A DNA stretch of 32,800 nt from Opitutus sp. (GCA_013821985.1 PNJQ01000042.1:1-32800); one strand, 5' to 3'; counted from the stretch's first letter, positions 1 through 8,169 are shown. Notes: a model not told the origin generated them from the letters alone. Made by a program: numbers and translations.

Positions 1-1380
1 GCGGTCGAGATCGGCGCGATAGACGATCGAGAGCGGCACCTTGACGCCGTCGCGCATCGTGGCCCAGACGCGCTCGGCGCGGTAATTCTTCGGATCGAAG
101 CCGCCCAGCACGTCCTGCTGCTTCACCAGGGTGCGTTCGCCGGTGCGGAGATTGGTCGAATAGACCGACGAGGGCCGCACCATCGACTGATAAGTGAAGC
201 GCACGTCGTCGGTGTCGTAGGTGAGATTCTGCGCCATGCTCACCTCATAGGCCTCGTCGGGCATGGCGAGGCGGGTGGACTTGCCCGTGGCAAACTCGTA
301 GGCGCGCAGGTGCGGAAGCCCGTTTTCGCGCTCCTCGACGACCATGAAGCGCGCGAACATGTTCGTGCCTTCGATCTTCACCGCGGGATTGTGCGGGATG
401 ACTTCCTCCCACTTGGCGGGATCATCGATCGGCGCGCGGACAATCCGGTAGTTCTTCGCGTCCTTGTTGGTGTTAAAGTAGAATTTGCCTTCGTGGTGAT
501 CGGGGAACGTGCGGACATTTTCCTCGCGCGGGAGCAGCAGCTTGAATTGTCCGGTGTGGTCACTGGCGCGGAGCGCGCGCGCGTCCGACGTGACCTTGCT
601 GACGGCGTAGGCGAACAACCACTCGCCATCGCGCGATTTGCCGATGCCGACGTTGTAGAGTTCGTCCTGCTCTTCGTGGAGTTGCTCGTGGCGGCCGGTG
701 CTAATGGTGAAGCGATGGACCTTATCCGAACGCTTCGACGCGTTCTCGGTCACGTAATAAAGCACGTCGTGCCCCGCGCCCCATTCGAGGTCCGAGACTT
801 TGCCGACCTGCTGCGGAATGAGCTGCTTGGTCGCGAGGTCCATCACGAAGACCTCGTATTGGCGGTAGCCGGTCCAATCGATCGAGTAGGCGAGACGCGT
901 GCCGTCGTCGCTGAGACGGTAGTGTCCGATCGCCACGTAGGGTTTGCCGGCGCCGAGTTGATTCAGGTCGAGCAGCACTTCCTCCTTCGCGTCCGCCCGA
1001 TCGGCGATGCGGCAATAAATGGGATACTGCTTATCCTTTTCCGTGCGCGTGTAGTAAAGCCAGCCGAGGAATGGCGTCTTCGCGCTCGTGTCGTCTTCCT
1101 TGATGCGGCCGCGCATCTCCGCGAACAGCGCGGCGCGCAGCTCCTTCGCGGGCGCGAGCACGGATTCCGTGTAAGCGTTTTCCTGCTCGAGATAGGTTTT
1201 TACCTCCGGATTGTCCTTCTCGCGGAGCCAGAAGTAGTCGTCGATGCGCTTGTCCTCGTGGACGGTGACATCTTTCGGCTTCTTGGGCGCGACGGGCGCT
1301 TGGGGAGTGGCCAAATCGAAATTGGCGAACGAGGGGACGGCGACGGACATGAGAAGCAGGAGCAGCGTGGGGAGTTTCAT
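1..1380 (-). CDS. Oligopeptidase B-like S9A serine peptidase, exported (C-terminus beyond window)
   Basis: The frame is open from ATG at 1380 down to base 1 with no stop, giving the first 460 residues; the gene continues off the window. The N-terminus is a signal peptide (MKLPTLLLLLMSVAVPSFA), followed by the typical S9A start: HEDKRIDDYFWLREKDNPEV, then an IKEDD segment and YYTRTEKDKQYPIYCR. Further on are YSIDWTGYRQYEVFVMD and VVEERENGLPHLRAYEF, which are hallmarks of the oligopeptidase B beta-propeller, and VPLSIVYRADLD at the point where the hydrolase domain begins. The Ser-Asp-His triad lies outside the window, so activity cannot be judged. Known family members cleave short peptides after Arg or Lys. 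Well-studied oligopeptidase B is cytosolic, so the signal peptide implies a periplasmic role here. Prolyl oligopeptidase is the alternative name. Confidence 0.88.
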   Translation of the reverse strand, partial: MKLPTLLLLLMSVAVPSFANFDLATPQAPVAPKKPKDVTVHEDKRIDDYFWLREKDNPEVKTYLEQENAYTESVLAPAKELRAALFAEMRGRIKEDDTSAKTPFLGWLYYTRTEKDKQYPIYCRIADRADAKEEVLLDLNQLGAGKPYVAIGHYRLSDDGTRLAYSIDWTGYRQYEVFVMDLATKQLIPQQVGKVSDLEWGAGHDVLYYVTENASKRSDKVHRFTISTGRHEQLHEEQDELYNVGIGKSRDGEWLFAYAVSKVTSDARALRASDHTGQFKLLLPREENVRTFPDHHEGKFYFNTNKDAKNYRIVRAPIDDPAKWEEVIPHNPAVKIEGTNMFARFMVVEERENGLPHLRAYEFATGKSTRLAMPDEAYEVSMAQNLTYDTDDVRFTYQSMVRPSSVYSTNLRTGERTLVKQQDVLGGFDPKNYRAERVWATMRDGVKVPLSIVYRADLDR

Positions 1381-1413
1381 GCGGGGGAAATGCGGTGGGC
1401 GGAGAGGGCGGGC

Positions 1414-2094
1414 TTAGCGTTTGGCCGGCGGTCGGGGTGCGGGGATTTGCAGGCGCTGGGCCAGTTCGATGAGACGCCCGCGAAGAATCTCGTTTTCCTC
1501 GTCGGCGGTCTTTTGAAAGGCGGAGCGCTGCGTCACGCGTTCAGCCAGTTCGGAGCTGAGGATGAAGATCATCTCGCGCTCCACGAAGAGCAAGGTGCCG
1601 CGCTTCGCGACTGGCGGGGCGGCGCTGGTATCGACGACGTTGCCTTTGCCCTGGAAGGCTGAGCCGCCCGGCAGGAGCGTGAACACGAGCAGGGCGCCGC
1701 CGCGGAGCTCCGGCGTGAAGAGGCTGCGCTCGTTCGCCACGCCCGCGAAACGTTGCGTGAAGTTGGCGAACACATGCTCGGTGTAGAAGTAGGTGAGAAA
1801 GTCCTTGCGGCCGCGCGTCTCCAATTCCCACTTGTTCGACATGTCGAGTGGGAACGCCGCGACGCTCACGTGCGTGCTCACGTCGTCCGTGAAGGTCACG
1901 ACGTTTTCGGTGTCGAAGACTTTGCCGCCGAGTTCGGGCAGCACCGGCACCGGAAGCCGGAAGCGACCCGCGTTGGCGGTGTAGTTGCCGTTGCGCACCT
2001 CGCCGTAGAGGCCCGCCGTCGGCAGCTCCTGCGCGCTCATGGCGGCGGCCAGCGTGCAGCCGGCGAGCAGGACGGGAAGACACGGAAGCCTCAT
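1414..2094 (-). CDS. Secreted protein of unknown function
   Basis: I chose the ATG at 2094 (226 residues) because it places a signal peptide at the very N-terminus; an in-frame ATG at 2145 would add 17 non-hydrophobic residues. The leader contains LLAGC, which fits a lipobox with Cys13, but also AMSAQ, which fits signal peptidase I, so lipoprotein versus soluble periplasmic protein is unresolved. The mature part is mixed alpha/beta (for example GKVFDTENVVTFTDDVSTHV and RGTLLFVEREMIFILSSELAERV) and ends in a charged helix and a Pro-rich tail (PAPRPPAKR). No family recognised. It sits 57 bases downstream of rsmA on the same strand and could be the last gene of the trpC cluster; it ends 33 bases before the S9 peptidase start. 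Confidence 0.7.
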   Translation of the reverse strand: MRLPCLPVLLAGCTLAAAMSAQELPTAGLYGEVRNGNYTANAGRFRLPVPVLPELGGKVFDTENVVTFTDDVSTHVSVAAFPLDMSNKWELETRGRKDFLTYFYTEHVFANFTQRFAGVANERSLFTPELRGGALLVFTLLPGGSAFQGKGNVVDTSAAPPVAKRGTLLFVEREMIFILSSELAERVTQRSAFQKTADEENEILRGRLIELAQRLQIPAPRPPAKR

Positions 2095-2151
2095 GGGGAA
2101 GCGGCGAACCTTGGGGACCGACGGAAGAATTTCAAGCGCGGGCACGCGGGT

Positions 2152-2976
2152 TTAGACGACCAGCCGTTGCCAAAGTGCCACCGGGATTTCCTCCGGCCGG
2201 GCGCGGCCATCGAGCCCGGCCGCGGAAAACAATTCCAACCACGCGCGACCGCCGTCCGGGAGCCGGTCCCGCAGGAGCGAGGCGATCTGCTTGCGGCGTT
2301 GCTGAAAGACACCGCGGATGAGTTGCTTCGTGGCGGTCGGGAAAATGAACGGTTCGGGCCGGCGCACGAGGTTCAACAGGTAGGATTCGACTTCGGGCGC
2401 CGGATAAAAACAGCTCGCGGGGACCTTGTGGCCCCGATCGGTGAGAAACGCCGACTGCACGAAGATCGAGATCGCACCGAATTGCTTCGTGCCGTGGCTC
2501 GCGACGTAGCGCTGCGCGGCTTCCTGTTGCAGCATCAAGACCATGCGTGTCGGCAAGGGGCCTCCGAGCACGGCGTCCATCCACGGCGTCGAGATCGCGT
2601 AAGGGAGGTTGGCGACAATCTTGAAACTCGCCGCGCGCTCCGCGGGCACGTCGGCGATGGGATGTTCGACGGCGTCCTCCTCGATCAGGTGAAGTTTGCC
2701 CGGGTGCTCCGCGGCCAGGGTGGCGCGCAGATGCGCGGCCATCGTGGCGTCCTTTTCCACCGCCCACACCTCGGCGCCCGCCGCGAGCAAGGCCGACGTG
2801 AGCGTGCCGAGACCGGGTCCGACCTCGACGACCGCTTCACCGGGTTGCACGCCGCCGAGTTCGACGGATTTGCGGACGATGTTCCCGTCGATCAGGTAAT
2901 TTTGCCCGAGAAAACGCTTCGGCGAGTGGCCGAGGCGCGCGAGAAGTTCGCGGGTGCCCGTGAGGGTGAGCGGCAT
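2152..2976 (-). CDS. rsmA: 16S rRNA (adenine1518-N6/adenine1519-N6)-dimethyltransferase RsmA (KsgA)
   Basis: RsmA transfers four methyl groups from S-adenosylmethionine to two adjacent adenines in helix 45 of 16S rRNA late in 30S assembly. The 274-residue protein shows the family opening HSPKRFLGQNYLID (residues 17-30), the SAM-binding motif I VGPGLGTLT (52-60), the acidic residue of motif II in VEKD, and the catalytic NLPY (123-126). The C-terminal domain includes VFQQRRKQIASLLRD. The start at 2976 is preferred over the in-frame ATG at 3012 because the upstream gene's TGA ends one base before it (TGACATG), which indicates translational coupling, and because the family usually begins just before RELLARLGHSPKR. 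Loss of the enzyme gives kasugamycin resistance in known bacteria. Confidence 0.96.
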   Translation of the reverse strand: MPLTLTGTRELLARLGHSPKRFLGQNYLIDGNIVRKSVELGGVQPGEAVVEVGPGLGTLTSALLAAGAEVWAVEKDATMAAHLRATLAAEHPGKLHLIEEDAVEHPIADVPAERAASFKIVANLPYAISTPWMDAVLGGPLPTRMVLMLQQEAAQRYVASHGTKQFGAISIFVQSAFLTDRGHKVPASCFYPAPEVESYLLNLVRRPEPFIFPTATKQLIRGVFQQRRKQIASLLRDRLPDGGRAWLELFSAAGLDGRARPEEIPVALWQRLVV

Positions 2977-2977
2977 G

Positions 2978-3400
2978 TCAGCGGCGGCCTTCGTCGGCGT
3001 CGAAGAAGTCAAAAAAGGTCACGAGGTCGGTGCGGTCGGCCATGCCGGCTTCGGCCTTGTGTTGCTCGAGAATCGGCGTCGCCTCGTCGCGCCACCCCCG
3101 CTTCGAAATGAAGCCGTTCCAGACGACCGCGTCCTCATCGTTGAGTGGGCGGCCGTGCTCCTGGCACCACGCGAGCGCCTCCGCATCGGTGGCGCCGGCG
3201 AGCACCACGGCTTTCAGCGATTCGTAGTCCACGTGGAGGAAGCGGCACATCCGCGCGTCCATGCCGAGGCCGAGGTTGGCGTGGAAGTCGGCGCGCAATT
3301 CGCCGCGCGCGTGCCGGCGGATCTTGTCGAGCAGGCGCGGCAGATAAAAAAGACCGCCGACGGTTTCGCGGGGCGAGACGGGGACTTGGCTGGGATTCAT
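2978..3400 (-). CDS. DUF5069 family protein
   Basis: This 140-residue soluble protein matches the DUF5069 pattern as I remember it: GLFYLPRLLDKIRRHARGEL at residues 16-35, a GMDARMCRFLHVDYESLKAVV core and a DAEALAWCQEHGR helix near residue 80. The function of the family is unknown. Its ATG overlaps the trpC stop by the four bases ATGA, and its stop lies one base before the rsmA start, so it is translated inside a coupled trpC-DUF5069-rsmA unit. A second, longer protein with the same core is encoded at 23157-23684. There are no membrane segments or signal peptide. Confidence 0.82.
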   Translation of the reverse strand: MNPSQVPVSPRETVGGLFYLPRLLDKIRRHARGELRADFHANLGLGMDARMCRFLHVDYESLKAVVLAGATDAEALAWCQEHGRPLNDEDAVVWNGFISKRGWRDEATPILEQHKAEAGMADRTDLVTFFDFFDADEGRR

Positions 3401-4194
3401 GCGACGCTGAATTCGTGGATGAGCACGGCGGGGTCGTCGGCCTTCATCAATGCCTCGCCGACCAGAATCGCCTGCGCTCCGGCGGCGCGCACGCGGGCGG
3501 CGTCGCGTCCGGTGAAGATGCCGCTCTCGCTGACGGCGATGGTTTCCTTGGGGAACTGCGGAATGAGCCGCTCGGAAATCGCGAGATCGGTCTTGAAGAC
3601 GACAAGGTCGCGATTGTTGACGCCGATGATCTTGGCCCCGTGGTTTACGGCGCGTTCGAGGTCCTTTTCATCGTGGATCTCGAACAGCGCGTCCATGCCC
3701 GCGGCGGTCGCCGAGCGGAAGAGGTGTGTGATCTCCGCATCGTCGAGTGCGCGCACAATGATGAGGATGGCGCTCGCGCCGGCTTCGCGGGCCTGGAGCA
3801 CCTGCACCGGGTGGACCATGAAATCCTTCCGCAGGCACGGCAGGCTGGGCACGGTCTTTTCGAAATAGCTCGTCACTTCCTCGAGGTCCGCCATGCGGCC
3901 GCCGAAGTAGCGCTCGTCGGTTAACACCGACAGCGCGCTCGCGCGGGCCTCGAAGTAGCGCTGCGCCTGTTCGATCGCGCTCGCGTTTTCCTTGATCGCT
4001 CCGGCGGAAGGCGAGCGGCGCTTGATTTCGGCAATGACGGCGAGCTTGCCGTTCGCACAATGCAGCGCGTGGGCGAACGACGGCACCGCGGGCCGCGAGC
4101 CGTTGACGCGGGCGAGTTCCTCTTCGAAGACCGGCCGGATGATTCCGGCAATCTCGCGCCGCTTTTGCGCCATGATCTCGGCAAGTTTGTCCAT
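3397..4194 (-). CDS. trpC: Indole-3-glycerol phosphate synthase
   Basis: TrpC converts carboxyphenylamino-deoxyribulose phosphate to indole-3-glycerol phosphate in tryptophan synthesis. The 265-residue TIM barrel carries AEIKRRSPSAG (catalytic Lys58), LSVLTDERYFGG, LPCLRKDFMVHPVQV (second catalytic Lys), FEIHDEKDLERAV, GVNNRDL, and the phosphate-binding SESGI and ILVGEALMK near the C-terminus. The chosen start at 4194 (MDKLAEIMAQKRREI) fits the family's length; an in-frame ATG at 4218 adds eight residues. No other trp genes are in the window, so the pathway is scattered. It is divergent from mazG across 88 bases, and appears to lead the trpC-DUF5069-rsmA cluster. Confidence 0.96.
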   Translation of the reverse strand: MDKLAEIMAQKRREIAGIIRPVFEEELARVNGSRPAVPSFAHALHCANGKLAVIAEIKRRSPSAGAIKENASAIEQAQRYFEARASALSVLTDERYFGGRMADLEEVTSYFEKTVPSLPCLRKDFMVHPVQVLQAREAGASAILIIVRALDDAEITHLFRSATAAGMDALFEIHDEKDLERAVNHGAKIIGVNNRDLVVFKTDLAISERLIPQFPKETIAVSESGIFTGRDAARVRAAGAQAILVGEALMKADDPAVLIHEFSVA

Positions 4195-4282
4195 GGGGAA
4201 GCGGACAGGATTGGGCAACGTCCGCGCAGTTCAACCCACAAGTTTCTTGCCGCCGCCCGAATGCCGGAAACAGTGAAGGCCG

Positions 4283-4960
4283 ATGAGCGCCATCGACGAC
4301 CTCCGCCGCACCATGGCGAAACTCCGCGCGCCCGACGGCTGTCCGTGGGACCGCGAACAAACCCACCAGACGCTCGCGCGCTGCCTGATCGACGAATGTA
4401 GCGAGCTGCTCGACACGATCGATCGCCACGACATCGCGCACATGCGCGAGGAACTCGGCGACGTGCTCATCCAAGTCGTCTTCCATGCGCAGCTCGCGGC
4501 CGAGCGCGGCGAGTTCGATTTCGACGACGTCGCGCGCGACATCAACGACAAGCTCATCCGCCGCCACCCGCACGTGTTCGGCGGCACCGCGACCGCCGAG
4601 AACGCCACGCAGGTGATCGAAGTCTGGGAGAAGGTAAAGGCCGGCGAAAAGGCCGCGCTCGGCAAGAGCGAGTCAACGGTTTTCAAGAAACTTCCGCCGC
4701 GCCTGCCGGCGCTGATGTTCGCGGAGGAAGTCGCGAAGCGGATCGAGAAGCAAAAGCTTCCCGCCGACGGTGCCGCAAACTGGGAGTCGATCGACCAGCG
4801 CGCCGCCAAACTCACGAGCGCGGGTGCCGGTCGCGAGCTCTTCGAACTCGCGGCCGCGTGTCGTCAGCGCGGGATCGACCCGGAAATGGCGCTGCGTCAG
4901 GAATGCGATCGCGTGATGCGGGAGGTCGAAGTCAAGGTGGCCGAAGGCGGCGTGGCGTGA
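4283..4960 (+). CDS. mazG: Nucleoside triphosphate pyrophosphohydrolase MazG
   Basis: MazG hydrolyses (d)NTPs to the monophosphate and pyrophosphate, cleaning up aberrant nucleotides. The first half contains the full MazG core: LRAPDGCPWDREQTHQTL, the metal-binding DECSELLDTI and EELGDVLIQVVFH, then KLIRRHPHVFGG and VIEVWEKVKAGEK. The second half (from about residue 130) contains LPALMFAEEVAKRI and a degenerate repeat of the fold ending in QECDRVMREVE, so this is the long two-domain housekeeping form (225 residues; E. coli about 263). A GAAGG lies about six bases before the ATG. It is the first plus-strand gene after the divergent trpC promoter region and is followed by xerC 96 bases downstream. 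Confidence 0.95.
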   Translation: MSAIDDLRRTMAKLRAPDGCPWDREQTHQTLARCLIDECSELLDTIDRHDIAHMREELGDVLIQVVFHAQLAAERGEFDFDDVARDINDKLIRRHPHVFGGTATAENATQVIEVWEKVKAGEKAALGKSESTVFKKLPPRLPALMFAEEVAKRIEKQKLPADGAANWESIDQRAAKLTSAGAGRELFELAAACRQRGIDPEMALRQECDRVMREVEVKVAEGGVA

Positions 4961-5056
4961 GAGCGGCTGTGGCGTGTAGCGCCATCACCTCAGCCTTCGA
5001 ACACATCATGTTCTTCGAGTCCTGTCATGCTGAGGAAACCCTGCCGCGAGTGACGA

Positions 5057-6004
5057 ATGACTACTGACTCCTCAGCCCCCGCGGAAATTCCGCCGTCCGT
5101 CGCAGCGGAATGGCTGCAGCCGTTCCTCGATTTTCTCGCCAAAGAGCGCCGCTATTCGGCTTACACCGTCCGTAATTACCGGCAGGCGTTCGAGGACTTT
5201 TATCGTTGGGCACAGATTGACAGACGGTGGTCGGGCGGTGTGGGCGGATTCACGACGCGCGACATGCGTGACTTCGTGATCGAGGGCCAGCGGCGCTTCG
5301 GCCGCCGCACGCTCCACAATCACGTGTCGGGGCTGCGCGCGTTTTTCCGCTTCTGGCAACGCCAGGGCCGACTGGAGAAGAATCCGTTCCTCGGCGTGCC
5401 GTTACCCAAACTTGAGAAGGCACTCCCGAAATTCCTGACCGAGCCGCAGACTGCGCTCCTGCTCGGTGGCCCGCAGCGGCTGTTGGCGAACGACTCGCTC
5501 GATGCGTTCACGGCGTGGCGCGACCGGCTCGTGCTCGAACTCCTCTACGGCGGCGGGCTGCGCGTGAGCGAAGTCGTCGGACTCAACTACGGCGCGATCG
5601 ACTTTGGCAACGGCAGCGCGCGCGTCCTCGGCAAGGGCCGCAAGGAGCGCATCTGTCCCCTGGGCGCAGTGGCCATGGCCGTGGTGCAGAAATTCCGGAC
5701 GGATTTCGCGCGTGCGACCGGTCCGGCCGATCCTGTGCTGATCACTCCTCGCCACGAGCGGCTTACGGTCCGCGCCGTGCAGTTAATCATGAAGCGCTAC
5801 CTCGCTCTCGCGGAACTGCCGATGGATTTGTCGCCGCACAAGCTCCGCCATTCCTACGCGACGCATCTGCTCAACTCCGGCGCCGACTTGCGCGCCGTGC
5901 AGGAATTGCTCGGCCATGCGAACCTCGCCACGACGCAAATCTATACCCACACGAGCGTCGCGCGCTTGAAGGAGATCTACGCGAAGGCGCACCCGCGCGC
6001 GTAG
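5057..6004 (+). CDS. xerC: Tyrosine recombinase, XerC type
   Basis: This 315-residue protein has the two-domain layout of XerC/XerD: an N-terminal SAM-like core-binding domain (about 20-112, containing FLAKERRYSAYTVRNYRQ) and a catalytic domain (about 125-312). All active-site residues are present: Arg169 (GGLRVSE), Lys193 (GKGRKER), His261 and Arg264 (HKLRHSYATHLL), His287 (LLGHANL) and the nucleophile Tyr296 (TTQIYTH). XerC with XerD resolves chromosome dimers at dif beside the FtsK motor. I see no partner recombinase, cargo or attachment-site repeats nearby, so a housekeeping role is more likely than an integrase. XerD cannot be excluded by motifs alone. Confidence 0.9.
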   Translation: MTTDSSAPAEIPPSVAAEWLQPFLDFLAKERRYSAYTVRNYRQAFEDFYRWAQIDRRWSGGVGGFTTRDMRDFVIEGQRRFGRRTLHNHVSGLRAFFRFWQRQGRLEKNPFLGVPLPKLEKALPKFLTEPQTALLLGGPQRLLANDSLDAFTAWRDRLVLELLYGGGLRVSEVVGLNYGAIDFGNGSARVLGKGRKERICPLGAVAMAVVQKFRTDFARATGPADPVLITPRHERLTVRAVQLIMKRYLALAELPMDLSPHKLRHSYATHLLNSGADLRAVQELLGHANLATTQIYTHTSVARLKEIYAKAHPRA

Positions 6005-6024
6005 CCAAAGCCGCGCGGCTCGTT

Positions 6025-6104
6025 TTGTCGGAGCCTGCTTGCAGGCGATACGAAGTTTGGTCCGCGGACGGGCGTCCTCATCGCCTGCAAGCAGGCTCCT
6101 CCAA
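6025..6104. repeat. Nested palindromic intergenic repeat (GCCTGCTTGCAGGC family)
   Basis: Two inverted arms, 6025-6049 and 6080-6104, match at 23 of 25 positions around a 30-base loop; the inner 19 bases (6031-6049 against 6080-6098) match perfectly. Each arm also contains its own small palindrome GCCTGCTTGCAGGC, so the element can fold in two ways. It lies between the convergent xerC and amidase genes, and the right arm is read as the last codons of the amidase. There is no T-run on either side, so I do not call it an intrinsic terminator. It resembles REP-type elements dispersed in many genomes. Confidence 0.85.
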
Positions 6105-7397
6105 CGATCCGTTCGCCAGCACCCAGCGGAACACCGCGCTGTTCGGCTCGCGCGCGAGGATTTGCAGGCCACCGGTCAATCCGTCGCCGAGGGCGACGGG
6201 GATCGTCAGGCACGGCAGGCCGCCGAGACTCGCCGGCGCGGTGAAAGTCAGGATCGCGCGTCGCGCGTCGGGGGTGCACTCGGTCTTCGTCAACGCCGGC
6301 ATCGGTGCGCTGGGGAGCACGAGAAAATCGTGCACCTGGAAAAACTCCGCGAACGTCTCGCGCACGCGCTGAAAGGTGACGCGCGCGGCGGTGATTTTCT
6401 CCGCGGGGATTTTTCCCGCGTCGGAGAAGCGCTGCCAAATCACAGGGTCGTAGTGCGCCTTTTCGACTGCGAGCCACGGGGCGTGGATCGCGTGGGCCTC
6501 GCTCATCACCACGGTGACGTAGGCGTCCACGGCGTCGCGCCAGCTCGCGAGCAAGGTGTCCCGCGTCAGAACGTCGGCCGGCGCGGCGAATTTTGCCGCA
6601 GCGTGCGCGCAGGCATCGTTGACCGGTGAACGGGGGAGCAGTTCGTCTGCACGGAGGAAAACGCCGCGAGGGGCGGAGGAGGAGCGTTTTGTCTCCGCCC
6701 CGACGAGCGCTGTGAGGAGTTCCCTCATGTCGCTCGCGTGCGCGGTGAACCAGCCGGCGGTGTCGCAAGTTGGCGAAAGCGGGAAGGCGTCGGCGATCAG
6801 CGCGTCGCCCGGGACGCCGCGATAACCGAATAGTCCGCAGAACGCAGCGGGCACGCGCACGGAGCCGCCGGTGTCGGTGCCGATCGCGAACGGCACGACG
6901 CCCGCTGCGACCAGTGCGGCCGATCCGCTGCTCGAGCCGCCCGCGAGCCGCCCGGCGAGATGGGGATGCGGGCAATCGCCGAACGTGCGGTTTTCGCCGG
7001 TCAGGCCCGCGGCGAATTCGACGAGATGCGTTTTACCCGCGAGCGCGGCGCCGCGGGCTCGCAGTTCGGTGACGATCCGGCTGTCGCGTTCGACCGGCCG
7101 GACGCGTCCGAGAAAAGCCGAGCCGGCGTGAGTCGGCACACCGGCGACGTCGAACAAATCCTTGAGCAGATAAGGCAGGCCGCGCAGCGGTGCATCAGCG
7201 GACGCGGCGGCCAATTCGCCCGCCAGATGCACGGCACTCGGCATCCACGCCAGCGCGGCGCGGCGCAGTGCGGGATTGAGTGATTCGACGCGTTCGTGAA
7301 CTTCGCGTGCTGTGGCAGCGGGCGACAGATCGCGCCACGCTGCGAACGGCAAAGGGTCTGGCGTTTTGCGGGCGTTCGTATCCACTCGCGCGTTCAT
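6078..7397 (-). CDS. Amidase signature family hydrolase
   Basis: The 439-residue protein has the Ser-cisSer-Lys amidase triad: Lys79 (LPYLLKDLFDVAG), Ser155 (LAGGSSSGSAALVA) and Ser179 (GTDTGGSVRVPAAFCGLFG), with spacings of 76 and 24 residues that match the family. Such enzymes hydrolyse amides of carboxylic acids; the GatA glutamine amidotransferase subunit is less likely because no gatB or gatC is nearby. Substrate unknown. Start choice: ATG at 7397 gives a normal N-terminus, whereas the open frame back to 7640 is antisense to the ABC ATPase; GTG at 7385 is an alternative. The last eight residues (LEEPACRR) are encoded by a palindromic repeat, suggesting the original stop was lost or moved by repeat insertion. 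It is divergent from an ABC importer with no spacer. Confidence 0.88.
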   Translation of the reverse strand: MNARVDTNARKTPDPLPFAAWRDLSPAATAREVHERVESLNPALRRAALAWMPSAVHLAGELAAASADAPLRGLPYLLKDLFDVAGVPTHAGSAFLGRVRPVERDSRIVTELRARGAALAGKTHLVEFAAGLTGENRTFGDCPHPHLAGRLAGGSSSGSAALVAAGVVPFAIGTDTGGSVRVPAAFCGLFGYRGVPGDALIADAFPLSPTCDTAGWFTAHASDMRELLTALVGAETKRSSSAPRGVFLRADELLPRSPVNDACAHAAAKFAAPADVLTRDTLLASWRDAVDAYVTVVMSEAHAIHAPWLAVEKAHYDPVIWQRFSDAGKIPAEKITAARVTFQRVRETFAEFFQVHDFLVLPSAPMPALTKTECTPDARRAILTFTAPASLGGLPCLTIPVALGDGLTGGLQILAREPNSAVFRWVLANGSLEEPACRR

Positions 7398-8169
7398 GGA
7401 CGCAGCCGAGGCCATCGTCAAACTTCGCGCCGTGCAAAAGCGGTATGGCGACGGTCCGGTCGTGCTCGAGCGATTCGATCTGACGGTGCGAGCGGGCGAT
7501 TTTGTGAGCCTCATCGGCCCGAGCGGTTGCGGCAAATCCACGGTATTAAAACTGATTTCGGGGCTGAGTCCGGGCACCAGCGGCGACGTCAATGTGCTGG
7601 GCACGACGCCGCGGCAGGCGCGCGACCGGCAGGCGTTCATTTTTCAGGACGCCACGCTGCTGCCCTGGCTTACCGCGCAGCGCAACGCCGAGGTGCCGTT
7701 GCGGTTGCGCGGGCTGGGACAGGTCGAGCGATCCGAGCGGGCAGCGGAGATGCTCCGGCTCGTGGGCTTGGAGGAGTCGCGCGCCTACTATCCGCGCCAA
7801 CTATCCGGCGGCATGAAAATGCGGGTTTCGCTCGCCCGCGCCCTGACGTTGCAGCCGGAACTGCTGTTGCTTGATGAGCCGTTCGGCGCGCTCGACGAGA
7901 TGACGCGGCATCGGTTGAACGAGGAACTGGTCATGCTGCGCGAGCGGACCAAGTTCGCGGCGGTGTTCGTGACGCATTCCGTCGCCGAGGCGGTCTTTCT
8001 CTCGAACCGCATCGTCGTCATGGCGGCCAATCCCGGACGCACGCACGCGGAAGTCGCGGTGCCGTTCGCGTATCCGCGCGGCGCGGAATTACGGGAGCGG
8101 CCGGAATTTCAGACGAAGGTGAATGAAGTCACGCGATTGCTGCATGAGGTGGAGGTTGTCGCGCCATGA
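7396..8169 (+). CDS. ABC importer ATP-binding protein (SsuB/TauB/ThiZ-like)
   Basis: This 257-residue ATPase energises the permease encoded next to it. It shows Walker A GPSGCGKST, Q-loop FIFQDATLLPW, the signature LSGGMKMRVSLARAL, Walker B LLLLDEPFGALDE, and the H-loop FVTHSVAEAVFLSNRI. The overall sequence is of the nitrate/sulfonate/taurine/pyrimidine-precursor subfamily. The start at 7396 is preferred because only seven residues then precede the LRAVQKRYG strand that opens this family; the frame is open back to 7312. Its ATG shares the palindrome CATG with the amidase start on the other strand. The stop overlaps the permease start (ATGA). Confidence 0.93.
   Translation: MDAAEAIVKLRAVQKRYGDGPVVLERFDLTVRAGDFVSLIGPSGCGKSTVLKLISGLSPGTSGDVNVLGTTPRQARDRQAFIFQDATLLPWLTAQRNAEVPLRLRGLGQVERSERAAEMLRLVGLEESRAYYPRQLSGGMKMRVSLARALTLQPELLLLDEPFGALDEMTRHRLNEELVMLRERTKFAAVFVTHSVAEAVFLSNRIVVMAANPGRTHAEVAVPFAYPRGAELRERPEFQTKVNEVTRLLHEVEVVAP

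Noticed and set aside
310-3868. Several long plus-strand frames over the S9 peptidase, rsmA and trpC
   Set aside because: All are antisense to genes with clear family motifs and share the same Arg/Val/Glu-biased composition.
5057-6004. Tyrosine recombinase as the integrase of a mobile island
   Set aside because: No attachment-site direct repeats, tRNA gene, transposase or foreign-looking cargo; neighbours are housekeeping genes.
7398-7640. Extension of the amidase to an ATG at 7640
   Set aside because: The added 81 residues are antisense to the ATPase Walker A region and unlike any amidase N-terminus.
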